Shown: positions 36,318 through 45,494, numbered from the stretch's first letter. The stretch: 64,000 nt of DNA from Acidobacteriaceae bacterium (GCA_003134655.1 PLBY01000131.1:62867-126866), one strand, 5' to 3'. The notes: a model not told the origin generated them from the letters alone. Numbers and translations are program-made.

Positions 36318-37538
36318 TCATGGCTTTATCTTCCACCGCAACAAGCCGGCGATCGCCAGCGCCGCTGCGAACGTTACGCCGACGGTCCAGCCGAGGACAG
36401 CATACAAATTGCTCTTGTAGTACCAGGTCGCAACGCTTGCGGCGACAAAGCCAACATCAATGGCGCCGAATGACGTGGTCAGCCAGAGGCCGAGTCGATT
36501 GATGGATTGCTCATTGCGCGTCGAGATCTCAAAGGTCAACGCTTCCAGCCGGTCCTCTACGGCCTCGAACAGATCGTCGATGCCGAACAGGCTTTCTCCC
36601 CGCGCGATGGCGTCTGCGGCATAGCTATGTGTCTTCGCCAGCGTGCCGTAATATTCTTCCAGGTCATCGAAGATCTCGCGCCTGAGCTGGATCAGCTCAT
36701 CGACGGTGCCGTATGTCCGTTGCGCGAACCGATCGAGGTAGGATCGCAACACAGCCCGATCGAGGCACAGTACTTCGAGCGTGAGCAACAGAGGTAGCGC
36801 GTCGCGCGGCAGCTGCGATTCTTGGGTGTCCTTCGAATGCGTACTGACATCAATGGCGCCGTTGCGCGCGATCATCCACAAGCCGTCATCACTTCGGCAA
36901 AGGTCCGAAGCCAGTTCGGCACTCACGAAACTCGCCTTGAAACGCCCGCCTGACGCATCGCGGTGCAACAGTGTGACCAGATCGGGTGCATGCCGTTCGA
37001 CAAGTTCTCCTAACGTGCCATCGCGAAACCGAAGCACCACTAGCGGAACGTACATCTCGGGCATGCTCGCTTTGCCTTGGCGCCCCGTGGCGAGTTTGTC
37101 CCAGGTGATCTTCGCCGGGCTGTCGGCAGATTCCAAGTCGAGCCAGCCGATCCATCTCGGGATATCGAGCGGCTGGGGTTGCCCGAACAGGCTGACCTCC
37201 CAAAGAGCTGCCCCGCACTTGTGAACGCCGCGGAAAATGTCCGCATAGGTCAACTCACCGGCGCGACCTGGCAGGCTCAAGCGGCCAACGGCAGTGCGCT
37301 GCAAACGACTCGCCTGCGAGTAGGACTCGCCGAACAAGTGCCGCTGGAGTGACTCCATCCGGCTCCGGTGTGACTGCGAAGTCTCATCCGAAATCAGTTG
37401 CAGCCCGGAGAGTGACGTGCCAGCCTGCGCCGCAGCTTCCGGCGTCATGGCGAAGAGCAATACAAACGTGGGGATCACCGTGGCCGAGGGCGACGGCGCG
37501 ACGAGAGATGTATTCAGCTGGGAAAGCGCTGAACTCAA
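36318..37538 (-). CDS. Unknown protein with C-terminal membrane helices
   Basis: Up to 406 residues from a TTG start; ATGs at 37448 and 37358 are alternatives. A long soluble region with a helical stretch (RREIFDDLEEYYGTLAKTHSY ... VEDRLEALTFEIS) precedes two helices near the C-terminus (about 350-370 and 377-397). The order, a helical hairpin with a coiled-coil then two membrane helices, recalls magnesium/cobalt transporter CorA and RMD1-like proteins, but no signature such as GMN is seen. I do not recognise the family. Genes on both sides are separate units; a hairpin at 37661-37692 lies just upstream. Confidence 0.7.
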   Translation of the reverse strand: MSSALSQLNTSLVAPSPSATVIPTFVLLFAMTPEAAAQAGTSLSGLQLISDETSQSHRSRMESLQRHLFGESYSQASRLQRTAVGRLSLPGRAGELTYADIFRGVHKCGAALWEVSLFGQPQPLDIPRWIGWLDLESADSPAKITWDKLATGRQGKASMPEMYVPLVVLRFRDGTLGELVERHAPDLVTLLHRDASGGRFKASFVSAELASDLCRSDDGLWMIARNGAIDVSTHSKDTQESQLPRDALPLLLTLEVLCLDRAVLRSYLDRFAQRTYGTVDELIQLRREIFDDLEEYYGTLAKTHSYAADAIARGESLFGIDDLFEAVEDRLEALTFEISTRNEQSINRLGLWLTTSFGAIDVGFVAASVATWYYKSNLYAVLGWTVGVTFAAALAIAGLLRWKIKP

Positions 37539-37660
37539 GACCGCTCCGAACTGGGATGGATCTTATCCACTCTGTGCTTCGCTACTCATCTTGGAAACTT
37601 GCGCAAGTGTCGTTGAAGCCGCTAGTTCCGTAAGCTAAAATTGTATTTGAAGCTTCATTA

Positions 37661-37692
37661 GGGCGGTTCTGATGTTGTCGATCAAACCGCCC
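37661..37692 (-). terminator. Hairpin ending the TPM-LemA cluster
   Basis: Perfect 8-base stem GGGCGGTT (37661-37668) and AACCGCCC (37685-37692), loop 16. It lies just after a TAG at 37701-37703 and about 50 bases after the annotated stop of the small protein. On the minus strand it is followed by an AT-rich stretch but not by a clean T run. Probable transcription end. Confidence 0.5.
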
Positions 37693-37739
37693 CGAGACAT
37701 CTATTTCACCGGTTTAAATCCTTCCGGCAGCTTTTTCTT

Positions 37740-37883
37740 CTAGTGATCGTGTTTTGCCGGTTCCGGATTTTTGGGTTGTCCCCCCGGGGCCTGTTGTTTC
37801 GGGTTTGGTTGGTTTCCGGAATTCGGTTGCGGACTGGGCTTCTGCATGTCGCTATGCTGTGTATGATCTTCGTGATCTGACAT
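37740..37883 (-). CDS. Small Asn/Pro/Gln/His-rich protein
   Basis: 47 residues, MSDHEDHTQHSD then Pro/Gln/Asn-rich (QPNSGNQPNPKQQAPGG) and ending PAKHDH. The start at 37883 is well supported by AAAAAGGAG about 9 bases upstream, which shows translation. After the TAG stop the frame stays open for twelve codons (KKKLPEGFKPVK) to a second TAG at 37701-37703, right before the hairpin, so the ancestral protein may have been longer. Function unknown; probably intrinsically disordered. Confidence 0.6.
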   Translation of the reverse strand: MSDHEDHTQHSDMQKPSPQPNSGNQPNPKQQAPGGQPKNPEPAKHDH

Positions 37884-37924
37884 TTTGTGTCTCCTTTTTG
37901 TTGATTTTCCTATTACAGTTTGGC

Positions 37925-38806
37925 TCACTGACTCTTCGCCGTTTGCGTCATGGTTTGATCCTGGTTTCTCAGCGCTTCCAATCCCTCTGTTAGCGTAAGG
38001 TTCTCGGGCATGCGACGGAAATCGCTCATTGTCATGACCGAGTCGATCTTCAGACTTTTGACGAGTAACATCTTGCCGGTGAAATGGAGACGCACGGCCT
38101 TAAGCGTCCATGTGCCGCTGTCCGTTTTCACCTCCTCCAGCCCGAATCTCCCGCCTTCGTTTAGGCGGCCTAGAATGCCCCATCCAAAATCCACAGGGCG
38201 GAAGAGCGTCGCATCGACGCCCTTGATTCGCTGGGCAGTCGAATTGATCCACACGTTACCCTTCGATCCGCGAAGAGCCTTTAGTTCTCGGGACCGGGTT
38301 TGGAATTCAGGGTTCGGCCGGAACGCCAGCCGGACAAGCTTATCGCCGTCGGATGCTCGCGCCGTTTCCGCATACTCGTAAAGAAAAGCGTCGGGAAAAG
38401 CTTTCAGGATGTCCCATACGCGCTTTTCATACTCTCGCTGTTGCCGCTGCTCATCACTGAGCCTCTTCGGGTCTTTCAAAATGCGATCCAGCCGCTGGTC
38501 CTCCTCTCGGCGCCGGCCAGGTGACAAGGGCTTGTCGTCCACTCCAACTAACCGTCCGATCAACCAGTCTTTGGTTTGAATCATCGTCTTAGTTTCGGAC
38601 CGGCCGGACGATTCGGTGCGAAGCCGATACATATAGTGTCCGGGCACGGCGGCCGCCTTCAATTCGTTGGCCACGGTCCGCCGCATCAGCTCATTTGCCG
38701 AAATTTGCTTGCTCTGCGATACGGCGAGCGTGGCGGAAACCACAAGAACTACTGTCGATCCCAGTTTTTGCCAGCTTGTTCGGGCCACTCTACGCGACGC
38801 GGTCAT
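37925..38806 (-). CDS. Secreted protein of unknown function
   Basis: About 293 residues with a signal peptide (LGSTVVLVVSATLAVSQ). The mature part is a mixed alpha/beta region with YMYRLRTESSGRSETKTMIQ, a helical charged stretch (RRREEDQRLDRILKDPKRLSD) and LRGSKGNVWIN. Family not recognised; similar hypotheticals appear in soil bacteria. The start at 38806 has GGAGG and AGGA upstream. Same strand and close to lemA (27 bases), so it is probably cotranscribed. Confidence 0.75.
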   Translation of the reverse strand: MTASRRVARTSWQKLGSTVVLVVSATLAVSQSKQISANELMRRTVANELKAAAVPGHYMYRLRTESSGRSETKTMIQTKDWLIGRLVGVDDKPLSPGRRREEDQRLDRILKDPKRLSDEQRQQREYEKRVWDILKAFPDAFLYEYAETARASDGDKLVRLAFRPNPEFQTRSRELKALRGSKGNVWINSTAQRIKGVDATLFRPVDFGWGILGRLNEGGRFGLEEVKTDSGTWTLKAVRLHFTGKMLLVKSLKIDSVMTMSDFRRMPENLTLTEGLEALRNQDQTMTQTAKSQ

Positions 38807-38833
38807 TCCTTGTACCTCCAAACTAGGGGGAGC

Positions 38834-39418
38834 TCACTTATTCGGCGGACTCTGAAATTGCACCTTCGGCACCTCGCGCGAAGCCTCCGTAGCAGCGAAG
38901 TACGCTGTATTCGGTTTGTAGCCGGCCCATCCTGCAAAAATATTATTCGGAAAAAGCCCAATGTAGGTGTTGTAGTCTTTTATGGCTTCGTTGTACCGTC
39001 TCCGTTCGACGGCGATGCGGTTCTCCGTGCCGGCCAGCTCGTCCTGCAAGCGCTGGAAATTCTCATTCGATTTCAGTTGGGGGTAATTTTCGACAATGGC
39101 GAGCAACCGCCCGAGTGCGCCATCAAGTTGACCATTCGCCGCTATGCGGCTGGCGGGAGTCTGTGCGCCAAGCAGCGTAGACCGCGCCTTTGCGATATCG
39201 CCAAAGACGGTCTGCTCCTGGGCAGCGATGCCTTTCACGGTCTCGACCAGGTTTGGAATCAAATCAGCGCGTCGCTGGAGTACGACGTCTACCTGTGCCC
39301 ACGACGCGGTCACGGTTTGGCTCTTTGTAACCATTTGGTTGCGGCGCCCGACATACATCCCGCCAATAGCAAGCGCCACAATTACTAGCACACCAATGAC
39401 GATAAGCAGTTTCTTCAT
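38834..39418 (-). CDS. lemA: LemA family protein
   Basis: 194 residues, N-terminal membrane anchor (LLIVIGVLVIVALAIGGMYVG), then the all-helical LemA domain: SWAQVDVVLQRRADLIPNLVETVKG, ENFQRLQDELAGTENRIAVER, RYNEAIKDYN, GLFPNNIFAG. LemA proteins sit at the inner membrane with the helices outside; function not settled. It is often encoded beside TPM proteins, as here. A part-copy (from AGTENRIA on) lies in the hybrid pseudogene at 42707-42910. Confidence 0.95.
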   Translation of the reverse strand: MKKLLIVIGVLVIVALAIGGMYVGRRNQMVTKSQTVTASWAQVDVVLQRRADLIPNLVETVKGIAAQEQTVFGDIAKARSTLLGAQTPASRIAANGQLDGALGRLLAIVENYPQLKSNENFQRLQDELAGTENRIAVERRRYNEAIKDYNTYIGLFPNNIFAGWAGYKPNTAYFAATEASREVPKVQFQSPPNK

Positions 39419-39469
39419 TTCCTGGTCCTCTCTTGTCTCCGACCATGCATTGACCCTACGGCGGAAATC

Positions 39470-40231
39470 CTATGAGGCCGCGAGAGCAGTTTGTTTCGGA
39501 GAGTTCGTCACTTTCACAGCGAGAAGCCGGTCCATCTCCTCAGCTGCACGCGTTACCGCGTCCAGGTATGCCGCAAACGACTGGTCGTGGCTGAGTTCTT
39601 TCGTAGCCTTTTTCCCCTCGCGCAGATCAAGCACGGTGTGGAACGCCGCGGGATCGAATCCGATAAGCGCGGCGAACCGGTCGGTGGCGCCGCGATGCGA
39701 GACCGACGGTGCCTCCCCCAGCGCAATAAGCGAGTGACGAAAGAGCGTGGCAAACGTTGACGCTGAAGCGATCATCAGCTCTGCCAGTGCTGACCGACGG
39801 CCATGCGACCGCAGAAATGCCTGGCGCAGACGGACCACGGCTAATCTCAGCTCGCGCTCTACCTGCAAGCGGTGGAGTGCCATAGGAACATCGAAATCCG
39901 CGAAGAAATCCTCGCCGAGCAGCATGTGATGCCGCTGTTTTATATCCAGCAATTCGATGGCGAAGATGTCGGCTGAGTGGCGCAACTCTTCGATTGTGAA
40001 AACGAGCGGAGCCGGGTGGCCTTTATGCCACCACCACCGCCCCACTGGCCGAAGTTTCGACATGGCCGTCCCGCCGGCCTGGTTGAGCAAGCACAAGATG
40101 TTCAGATCCGAGTGCCCCTCGTGAAATTCATGGTCAACGCCAGAACCATAGAGCACAACCGCGTTCAGATTCCTGCCCGCAGCCTCTTTGAGGCGTTCCA
40201 CCAGTTCGTTCAACTCTTTTTCTCTGTGCAT
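39470..40231 (-). CDS. Nucleotidyltransferase-like protein
   Basis: About 253 residues. N-terminal minimal nucleotidyltransferase fold with NAVVLYGSGVDHEFHEGHSDLNILCL, where GSG...SDLNI is the family's GS-x9-DxD-type motif (second Asp partly replaced). C-terminal helical region (LRQAFLRSHGRRSALAELM ... ELSHDQSFAAYLDAVTR) resembles substrate-binding tails. Start at 40231 has GGAGG. Gene lies between tpm and lemA, 17 bases from the first, so it is cotranscribed; substrate unknown. Confidence 0.8.
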   Translation of the reverse strand: MHREKELNELVERLKEAAGRNLNAVVLYGSGVDHEFHEGHSDLNILCLLNQAGGTAMSKLRPVGRWWWHKGHPAPLVFTIEELRHSADIFAIELLDIKQRHHMLLGEDFFADFDVPMALHRLQVERELRLAVVRLRQAFLRSHGRRSALAELMIASASTFATLFRHSLIALGEAPSVSHRGATDRFAALIGFDPAAFHTVLDLREGKKATKELSHDQSFAAYLDAVTRAAEEMDRLLAVKVTNSPKQTALAAS

Positions 40232-40248
40232 CTCAACCTCCACTTCGT

Positions 40249-41070
40249 TTACCAGCCTCCGCCGGCGCCGCCACCACCAGAGGATCCTCCGCCAAATCCA
40301 CCGAATCCCCCGCCCGAACTTCCGCCTCCATGACCCATCGAGCCCATCCACCAGCCACCGTAATAGCCGCTGCCACGGCGATACCGAGACCATCCCGTCA
40401 GAGAAAACAGGAATGCCATAAGTGGCCAACCTAGGAATAGGGCAAGAATGATAATGGTTCCGACCAGTCCGGATCCTTTTCCTGAGGAGGAAGACTGGCC
40501 CTCGGTCTGCTGTGGCGGGGGAACACTCTGATTGAGCGTGACACCGCGGTCCTGCGCGATAACTCCCGCGACCTGCGACGCCATTTGCAGCAACGCTGCG
40601 CCGTATTGATTCTGTCGCAACAGCGGCACCATCTCGCGGCCGAAGCCCCCAACTTTGCCGTCGGGCAGAATCGGCTCCAGGCCATAGCCCACCTCAGTCC
40701 AGTACTGCCGCTCATTAACCGCCATGAGAATCATCACGCCGCGGTCCTTGCCCTTCGGTCCGACGGCCCATTTTTTAAAAAGGAGGCTCGCGAAATTCTG
40801 TACGTTGTCGCCTTCGAGCGTACGAATCGTTACTACCGCGATCTGCGCGCCAGCTTTCTGATCAATCTCTTGGCCGAGGGCCGTCAATTTCTGGCGCGAA
40901 TCGGCGTCCAAAACGCCTGCAAAGTCATTGACGTACCCTTGCGGCGATAGCTGTTCGATCTTTTCGGCGTAGACCGCCACGCTCAGTGACGATGACAGAA
41001 GTGCTAAAAGGACGAGAAAAACCCCGACTGAAGCCCCACGCTGGCGTACTCTCGTTTTAAAAAGTCTCAT
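40249..41070 (-). CDS. TPM domain protein (YgcG-like)
   Basis: About 273 residues. Signal peptide, TPM phosphatase-like domain (QGYVNDFAGVLDADSRQKLT, AQIAVVTIRTLEGDNVQNFA, VGYGLEPILPDGKVGGF), a membrane helix (TIIILALFLGWPLMAFLF) and a Gly-rich tail (GGGFGGFGGGSSGGGGAGGGW). TPM proteins are thought to help photosystem or envelope quality control; bacterial role is uncertain. Start at 41070 has GGGGG upstream. First gene of the tpm-nucleotidyltransferase-lemA operon. A truncated copy lies at 42911-43374. Confidence 0.93.
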   Translation of the reverse strand: MRLFKTRVRQRGASVGVFLVLLALLSSSLSVAVYAEKIEQLSPQGYVNDFAGVLDADSRQKLTALGQEIDQKAGAQIAVVTIRTLEGDNVQNFASLLFKKWAVGPKGKDRGVMILMAVNERQYWTEVGYGLEPILPDGKVGGFGREMVPLLRQNQYGAALLQMASQVAGVIAQDRGVTLNQSVPPPQQTEGQSSSSGKGSGLVGTIIILALFLGWPLMAFLFSLTGWSRYRRGSGYYGGWWMGSMGHGGGSSGGGFGGFGGGSSGGGGAGGGW

Positions 41071-41099
41071 GTTACCCCCGCAGTCGATTCGTATCGCAG

Positions 41100-42060
41100 T
41101 GAAAATAGCTTCGGATGGCATTGGGCACGCGCAGGAAGAGAAGAGGCAAGAAAGTGTTTCATAAAGAACGCAGCTCTCGACCGGTCAAACTGTAGATGTC
41201 TCCTTCCCCGTGCTCCAGGTGCTGCGCCGCGTCGGCAACTCGTGCGACACAACGGTGGCGAGCAACGTGATGGATGAAACCGCCATCGTTGTGGAACCAT
41301 ACTGTTTCCCTAAATGGGGTGACTGTTCCGAATTGCTCACTGTTCACAGCAATCTGAGGAATTCTTCACGTCCTGCCTGTTCAAGTTCGAGCGCTCTCCT
41401 CCACTGACCCGCGCCCAGCGACTACATGCCCTTGTAAGGCTCATACGGAGGCTCAGGCGGCGGTGGCTTCTGGGCGCGCTACACGTTGCTTTTGGATAGG
41501 GCGGCTGTTCGAGAGATTTGTTTGCGTCGGTGGCCGAGTGGTTGGAGATGATATCGCTCACGGAAAATAGATTGACGGCAGAGAGGCGGCGATCATCCGA
41601 AACCTACTTGGCCGCCACCACTTCCAGCCATGCCCCTTACCCTATCTACGGGCATTATTTTGAGCGTACCTCGCCGAAGCTTTCGGCGATGATCCTTGTG
41701 CTCCACTCCCCGCAGGCGGGAAGAATTTGCGGAGGCCCCTAAGAAGAGTAGGCAAACTACAGCGCATCGCGGAGGAGCATTACCAAACCTCTTGGCCTGT
41801 CTTCCGAACCACGCCCACTCGACCATGAATTGTCACAAGGCAACGCTGTTTCCACAGACTACGAAAATGCCCGTCTTCGAGTCTTATGGTTACCTCGGCA
41901 TCTTTGTCCCGCGCGGGGCATTGGGGAGTGCGCAAAGCACAAGTCGGGGGTTTTTCCGTTCCGCCAGGAACCAGAGGAACACCGTGACGGCAATGATCGC
42001 GAGCCCATAAGGCAAGGCGCCCAGATAGTGTGCCCGGCGCGTTTGCGCCACAGGTGCCGA
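41100..42060. repeat. Segmental repeat, copy A
   Basis: Matches about 45495-46285 (copy B) almost throughout, and partly 43400-43545 (copy C) and 52033-52130 (copy D). It covers the tpm upstream region, remnant YHS-like coding, the dispersed motif at 41310-41358 and the conserved block from CTTGGCCTGTCTTCCGAACC (about 41790) to 42020. No intact gene seen between 41100 and 41890. Confidence 0.7.
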
Positions 42061-42171
42061 GGGAAAGCGAAGAGCGGATCGGTAGCGCCTCACACGCTTG
42101 GTCGGCAAATGCCCGTCCCGTTCCTCTTCACGCGATGCAAAACTGTCCGACCGAAGGCGCGCGGCGTCCAT
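41890..42171 (-). pseudogene. Altered copy of the small membrane protein at 46014
   Basis: Open frame with one membrane helix, YGLAIIAVTVFLWFLAERK, shared with the intact 46014-46376 gene. The N-terminal half differs and is Arg/Ser-rich, and the C-terminal part is shorter. The intact copy's strong ribosome binding site is not present here. Likely a degenerate duplicate. Confidence 0.45.
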
Positions 42172-42462
42172 CCATAACCTTCCCCTCGTTCGAGTGGAAA
42201 AAGATTTTCACCACTATCGCCGCGATTACGGTCTCTATTTGGCTACTCTGCAGTCCACACTAGCACCTCAGAGCGAGTTCAGACTGGCACCCGATAGTTG
42301 TCAGCCTAGACCAGGTTAAAACTTTCGGTTCGTGCGCTAACACACAGGAAAAAACAGTCTCTGAGCTTATTAAGAGCGCAACCGCTTGTTAACGCCGTAC
42401 CCGTTGATCGGGATTGCCAACGCAGAAAATCGGATTCTAGTTGATTCCATCACCGTTCCTTT

Positions 42463-42660
42463 TCACTCGGTTTCATCACCTGCGGGAATCGCTAAGCTCC
42501 CCTTATCGGATTTGGCTGGATACTGTTCCGGGTGTTGGTTGAATAGGCTCATGCATTCCTCGCTGTCGAAGTAATAGGTCACTCCGTCGTGTTCCGACAA
42601 TCCGGCGGCTTTTTTGTCTTCCACCTGCATGCCGCAAACGGGGTCGATATGATTTGCCAT
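42463..42660 (-). CDS. YHS domain metal-binding protein
   Basis: 65 residues, nearly all one YHS domain: IDPVCGMQVE, TYYFDSEECMSLFNQHPEQY. YHS domains bind copper or other soft metals and are often attached to CopA. The start at 42660 has GAGGAGGAG upstream. The second Cys site is EEC rather than CxxxC, so the binding set is reduced. Stand-alone YHS proteins act as metal chaperones; inference. Confidence 0.9.
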   Translation of the reverse strand: MANHIDPVCGMQVEDKKAAGLSEHDGVTYYFDSEECMSLFNQHPEQYPAKSDKGSLAIPAGDETE

Positions 42661-42706
42661 CGCTCTCCTCCTCTAAAAATGTGTGTTGATGCCGAATCGG
42701 GACAAT

Positions 42707-43374
42707 TCACTTATTCGGTGGGCTCTGAAATTGCACCTTTGGCACCTGGCGCGACGCCTCCGAAGCAGCGAAGTACGCTGTGTTCGATTTGAAGCCAGCC
42801 CATCCTGCAAAAACATTGTTCGGGAAAAGCCCGATGTACGTCTTGTGGTCTTGTATCGCTTCATTGTAGCGTCGCCGTTCGACCGCGATGCGATTCTCAG
42901 TGCCGGCCAATGATTCTGTCGCAGCAGCGGTACCACGTCGCGGCCGAAGCCTCCAACTTTCCCATCGGGCAGAATCGGCTCCAGGCCGTAGCCGACCTCA
43001 GTCCAGTATTGACGCTCGTCCACGGCCAGTAGAATCATCACGCTGCGGTCCTTGCCCTTCGGCCATACTCCCCATTTCTTAAACAGGCGGTTCGTGAAAT
43101 CCTGCACGCTGTCGCCTCCGAGCGTACGGATCGTCACTACCGCGATCTGCGCGCCGGCCTTCTGATCCACCTCCTGGGCGAGCGCCGTCAGTTTCTGGCG
43201 CGAATCGGCGTCCAAAACGCCGGCGAAGTCATTGACGTACCCTTGCGGCGAAAGCTGGTCGACCTTTTCGGCGTAAGCCGCAACACTCGGGGGCGATGAG
43301 AGAAGTGCGAAAAGCACCAGAAATAGCGCGGGCGATGCCCCGCGCTGATGTGCCTTCGTTTCACAAGCTTTCAT
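42707..43374 (-). pseudogene. Hybrid of a truncated TPM gene and a LemA 3' end
   Basis: Starting at 43374 a copy of the TPM gene runs with the same signal peptide and QGYVNDFAGVLDADSRQKLT block up to DVVPLLRQN at about 42911. There it joins, in another frame, the LemA 3' end (AGTENRIAVERRRYNEAIQD ... KVQFQSPPNK, 42910-42707). Relative to the intact set at 38834-41070 the deletion removes the TPM end, the nucleotidyltransferase and the LemA start. The joined TPM frame continues with unrelated residues to 42673. Both parts are surely inactive. Confidence 0.9.
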
Positions 43375-43681
43375 GCTTCTGTCCCCACGGCTTCGGATCG
43401 GAGCGAAACAGAGCTTCGGATGGCCCGAGAAGCGCGGCACGAAGATGAAGAAGCAAAAAAGCCGTTCATAAAGAGCGCAGCCACCGGACGTTCAAACCGC
43501 ACGCGTCTTTTCCCAGTAATCAAGTCGCTGCGCGGTGTCGTCAGTTCGCGCGGCGTAGTGGTGGCGGATCGAGCGCCGCAAAAGCAGAACATTCGCACGC
43601 CGTACTCGTGTTTGCCAAAGGTGGATTCGGCAGTGATATTCATTCCGCAAACCGGGTCTTTTGGTGGCCTGCTTGCCAGGG
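43371..43681 (-). pseudogene. YHS-domain remnant without a usable start
   Basis: The minus frame reads PPKDPVCGMNITAESTFGKH then EYGVRMFCFCG, a YHS domain start with CFC. The only ATG is the Met inside DPVCGM (43643), and upstream the frame runs into TGA with no start codon, so the N-terminus is lost. The later part (RSDLITGKRRVRFERP) matches the copies at 41160-41300 and 45560-45720, where the YHS core is gone. Confidence 0.5.
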
Positions 43682-43936
43682 GGCCTAGTGCGTCATCTCT
43701 TCGCGATGATGCATATCAAGCCTCTGAAAGCTGAAGTCAATATCGAATTCATCGTATCGAGCTTCGGCCTGATTCAGATTCTCGATGATCAGATAGAAAC
43801 GGTTGCTCAGGTTCTGCGCATGTCGCTATTTCGACTGTGACCGGAACGTCCTTGATCAGAGGCTTTGAGTGAATGTCGGAAACATACGCCAGGCAAGCCA
43901 AGTAAGGCAGCACACCTCACCCACTTAGTTAGATCA

Positions 43937-44405
43937 TCACACGCTGCTATCCCTTTGGTGCTGTCTCCCGTTCCTCCGCCGAAAAAGATCCAAAACGCGC
44001 ATCCTCTGGCCTTCATCCAATCTCTGCAATAGAAGTTCAACGCCGTTTTGAAATCGGACTGCATCCCGAAAGGTGTCTACGACGGCAGTAACCTGAGTAA
44101 ACACCGCCTCTTCCGCCCCCCTGAAAACCGTACTCGTGCTGCAGCTTTGCTGGAATGTCCTGTACCAGCAAGCGGGCACCGGGTGGAATACATACCGCCG
44201 GGATCGATTGAATATCTGGAGGATTGAGAAACCCCTTGAGCCTCGACCAGAACCCGTGACTTTGGGTCTTGCGATACTCTTGTCTTCTTCGAAGATCGAA
44301 GGCCCCCGCCAGCCCAACAGATCCTGCGTCAAATCTGTGGATAACGAGCTCCTCTCCGGAAACCGCTAAGCGGTTTGGAATCTCCATTAGTGAAGAGTCA
44401 CACAT
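43937..44405 (-). pseudogene. Frameshifted conserved small protein
   Basis: From 44405 the frame gives MCDSSLMEIPNRLAVSGEEL, VIHRFDAGSVGLAG, and IPAVCIPPGARLLVQDIP; at a run of six G (about 44117) it shifts into the frame giving EEAVFTQVTAVVDTFRDAVR and QRLDEGQRMRVLDL, stop at 43937. Both pieces read as one conserved protein of about 150 residues known as a hypothetical in Acidobacteria-type genomes. One base lost or gained in the G run, so either a recent mutation or a sequencing error. Confidence 0.65.
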
Positions 44406-44503
44406 AGGTTGCCTCCTTCAAGAATCGGAAATGCAATGAACTCAGTCCGGAATTTCCATTTTTGGTCTCGTGTTCAACCGGCAGTAGCGCCGGCGAAAAT
44501 CAT

Positions 44504-44527
44504 GGGCAGCCATTTTACCGGATGCCC
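44504..44527 (-). terminator. Hairpin downstream of PRC-barrel copy 2
   Basis: Same hairpin as at 11344-11367 with one base change in the stem, followed by ATGATTTT on the minus strand. Lies 9 bases past the gene stop. Confidence 0.6.
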
Positions 44528-44536
44528 AGACCCCAG

Positions 44537-45337
44537 TTAGACGCTGCTCAGGGAGAAAGCAGACTTGTGTTCAGCGTCGTGCAGCCAGTATGGCGGTCGA
44601 CCGTAGTGAGTGTAGAGTCGGCCTTCATACTCACGAGTGATCCGCATGGACTCGACGTACTCCGGGCCCTTTTGTATGGCTTCCCGGGAGAGGCCGACGT
44701 AGACGTTGGACTCTTCCCAGTTCACCCGTTCAATCCACCCGGGTGAAACCAGTACCTTCTTGCCCGGCCACCAATTCCGCGTTGCCACTTCAATATAGCG
44801 GAGAGCCCAGGCTTCATCGTCCACGACAAACCCGTCCACATGGCCGATTTCACCATCATTTGCCTCGATATGATAGCCAGTGACGGCTTCCGTACTGCGC
44901 AGATGCGAATCCGTCGACTCTTTCCGGATCCTGTCCGCCAGCGCCTCCTTAGAAGCTATAGGTGGAATCGCAAAGTCCCCAGGGTAGTAGGCTGGGCCCC
45001 ACATGTAGGGACCGCCCCAGTAATAGGGATACCCGTAATACCCAAGGTATTCGGCCTCGTGCTGCCGGGAGACGGGCTTGTGAGTGTCAATGTCAGGGCT
45101 ATTCTCCACTTGCTTTTTCGTCAGCGCCACATCCAACTGCTTAGCCTGCCAGTCCGTATGGACGACGGAGAATGGTGAGATCAACACTTGCCGGCCGCCA
45201 AGCCAGCCGCCGGTTTCTACCGTGAGGTAGCGGATGGCCCATGTCTCATCGTCGAAATACAACTGATCAACAGTTCCAAGCTCGCCATCCGTAGCTCGGA
45301 TCGCAAAACCTTTCAGGTGCGTAGTTTTCGTTAGCAT
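44537..45337 (-). CDS. Two-domain PRC-barrel protein (copy 2)
   Basis: Duplicate of the gene at 11377-12177, same length and domain order, with changes concentrated in the linker (YYWGGPYMWGPAYYPG) and a few conservative swaps. Nucleotide likeness extends past the stop through the terminator and ends at the ribosome binding site upstream (to about 45360). The start at 45337 has CCAGGAGG upstream. The intact frame in both copies suggests both are kept under selection. The upstream DNA differs, so the two are probably regulated differently. Confidence 0.9.
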   Translation of the reverse strand: MLTKTTHLKGFAIRATDGELGTVDQLYFDDETWAIRYLTVETGGWLGGRQVLISPFSVVHTDWQAKQLDVALTKKQVENSPDIDTHKPVSRQHEAEYLGYYGYPYYWGGPYMWGPAYYPGDFAIPPIASKEALADRIRKESTDSHLRSTEAVTGYHIEANDGEIGHVDGFVVDDEAWALRYIEVATRNWWPGKKVLVSPGWIERVNWEESNVYVGLSREAIQKGPEYVESMRITREYEGRLYTHYGRPPYWLHDAEHKSAFSLSSV

Positions 45338-45494
45338 TGTATTAGCCCTCCTGGGCAATTGTTGACTCGTTCATCGGCATGGGAATCCTCGCCAAAGATG
45401 GACAAGGTGCGCATGTCGATTCCGATCTCTGGAGTTCACGGACAGCTTCCTCCGCTTCTTCGTGAGTGTCTCGTAGAGGGCGACGACCGCAATA

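Noticed and set aside
41520..41600. GGCCGAGTGGTTGGAG, like the D arm of tRNA-Ser/Leu
   Set aside because: No acceptor stem, anticodon arm or T arm follows, and the same DNA at 52105 diverges at once.
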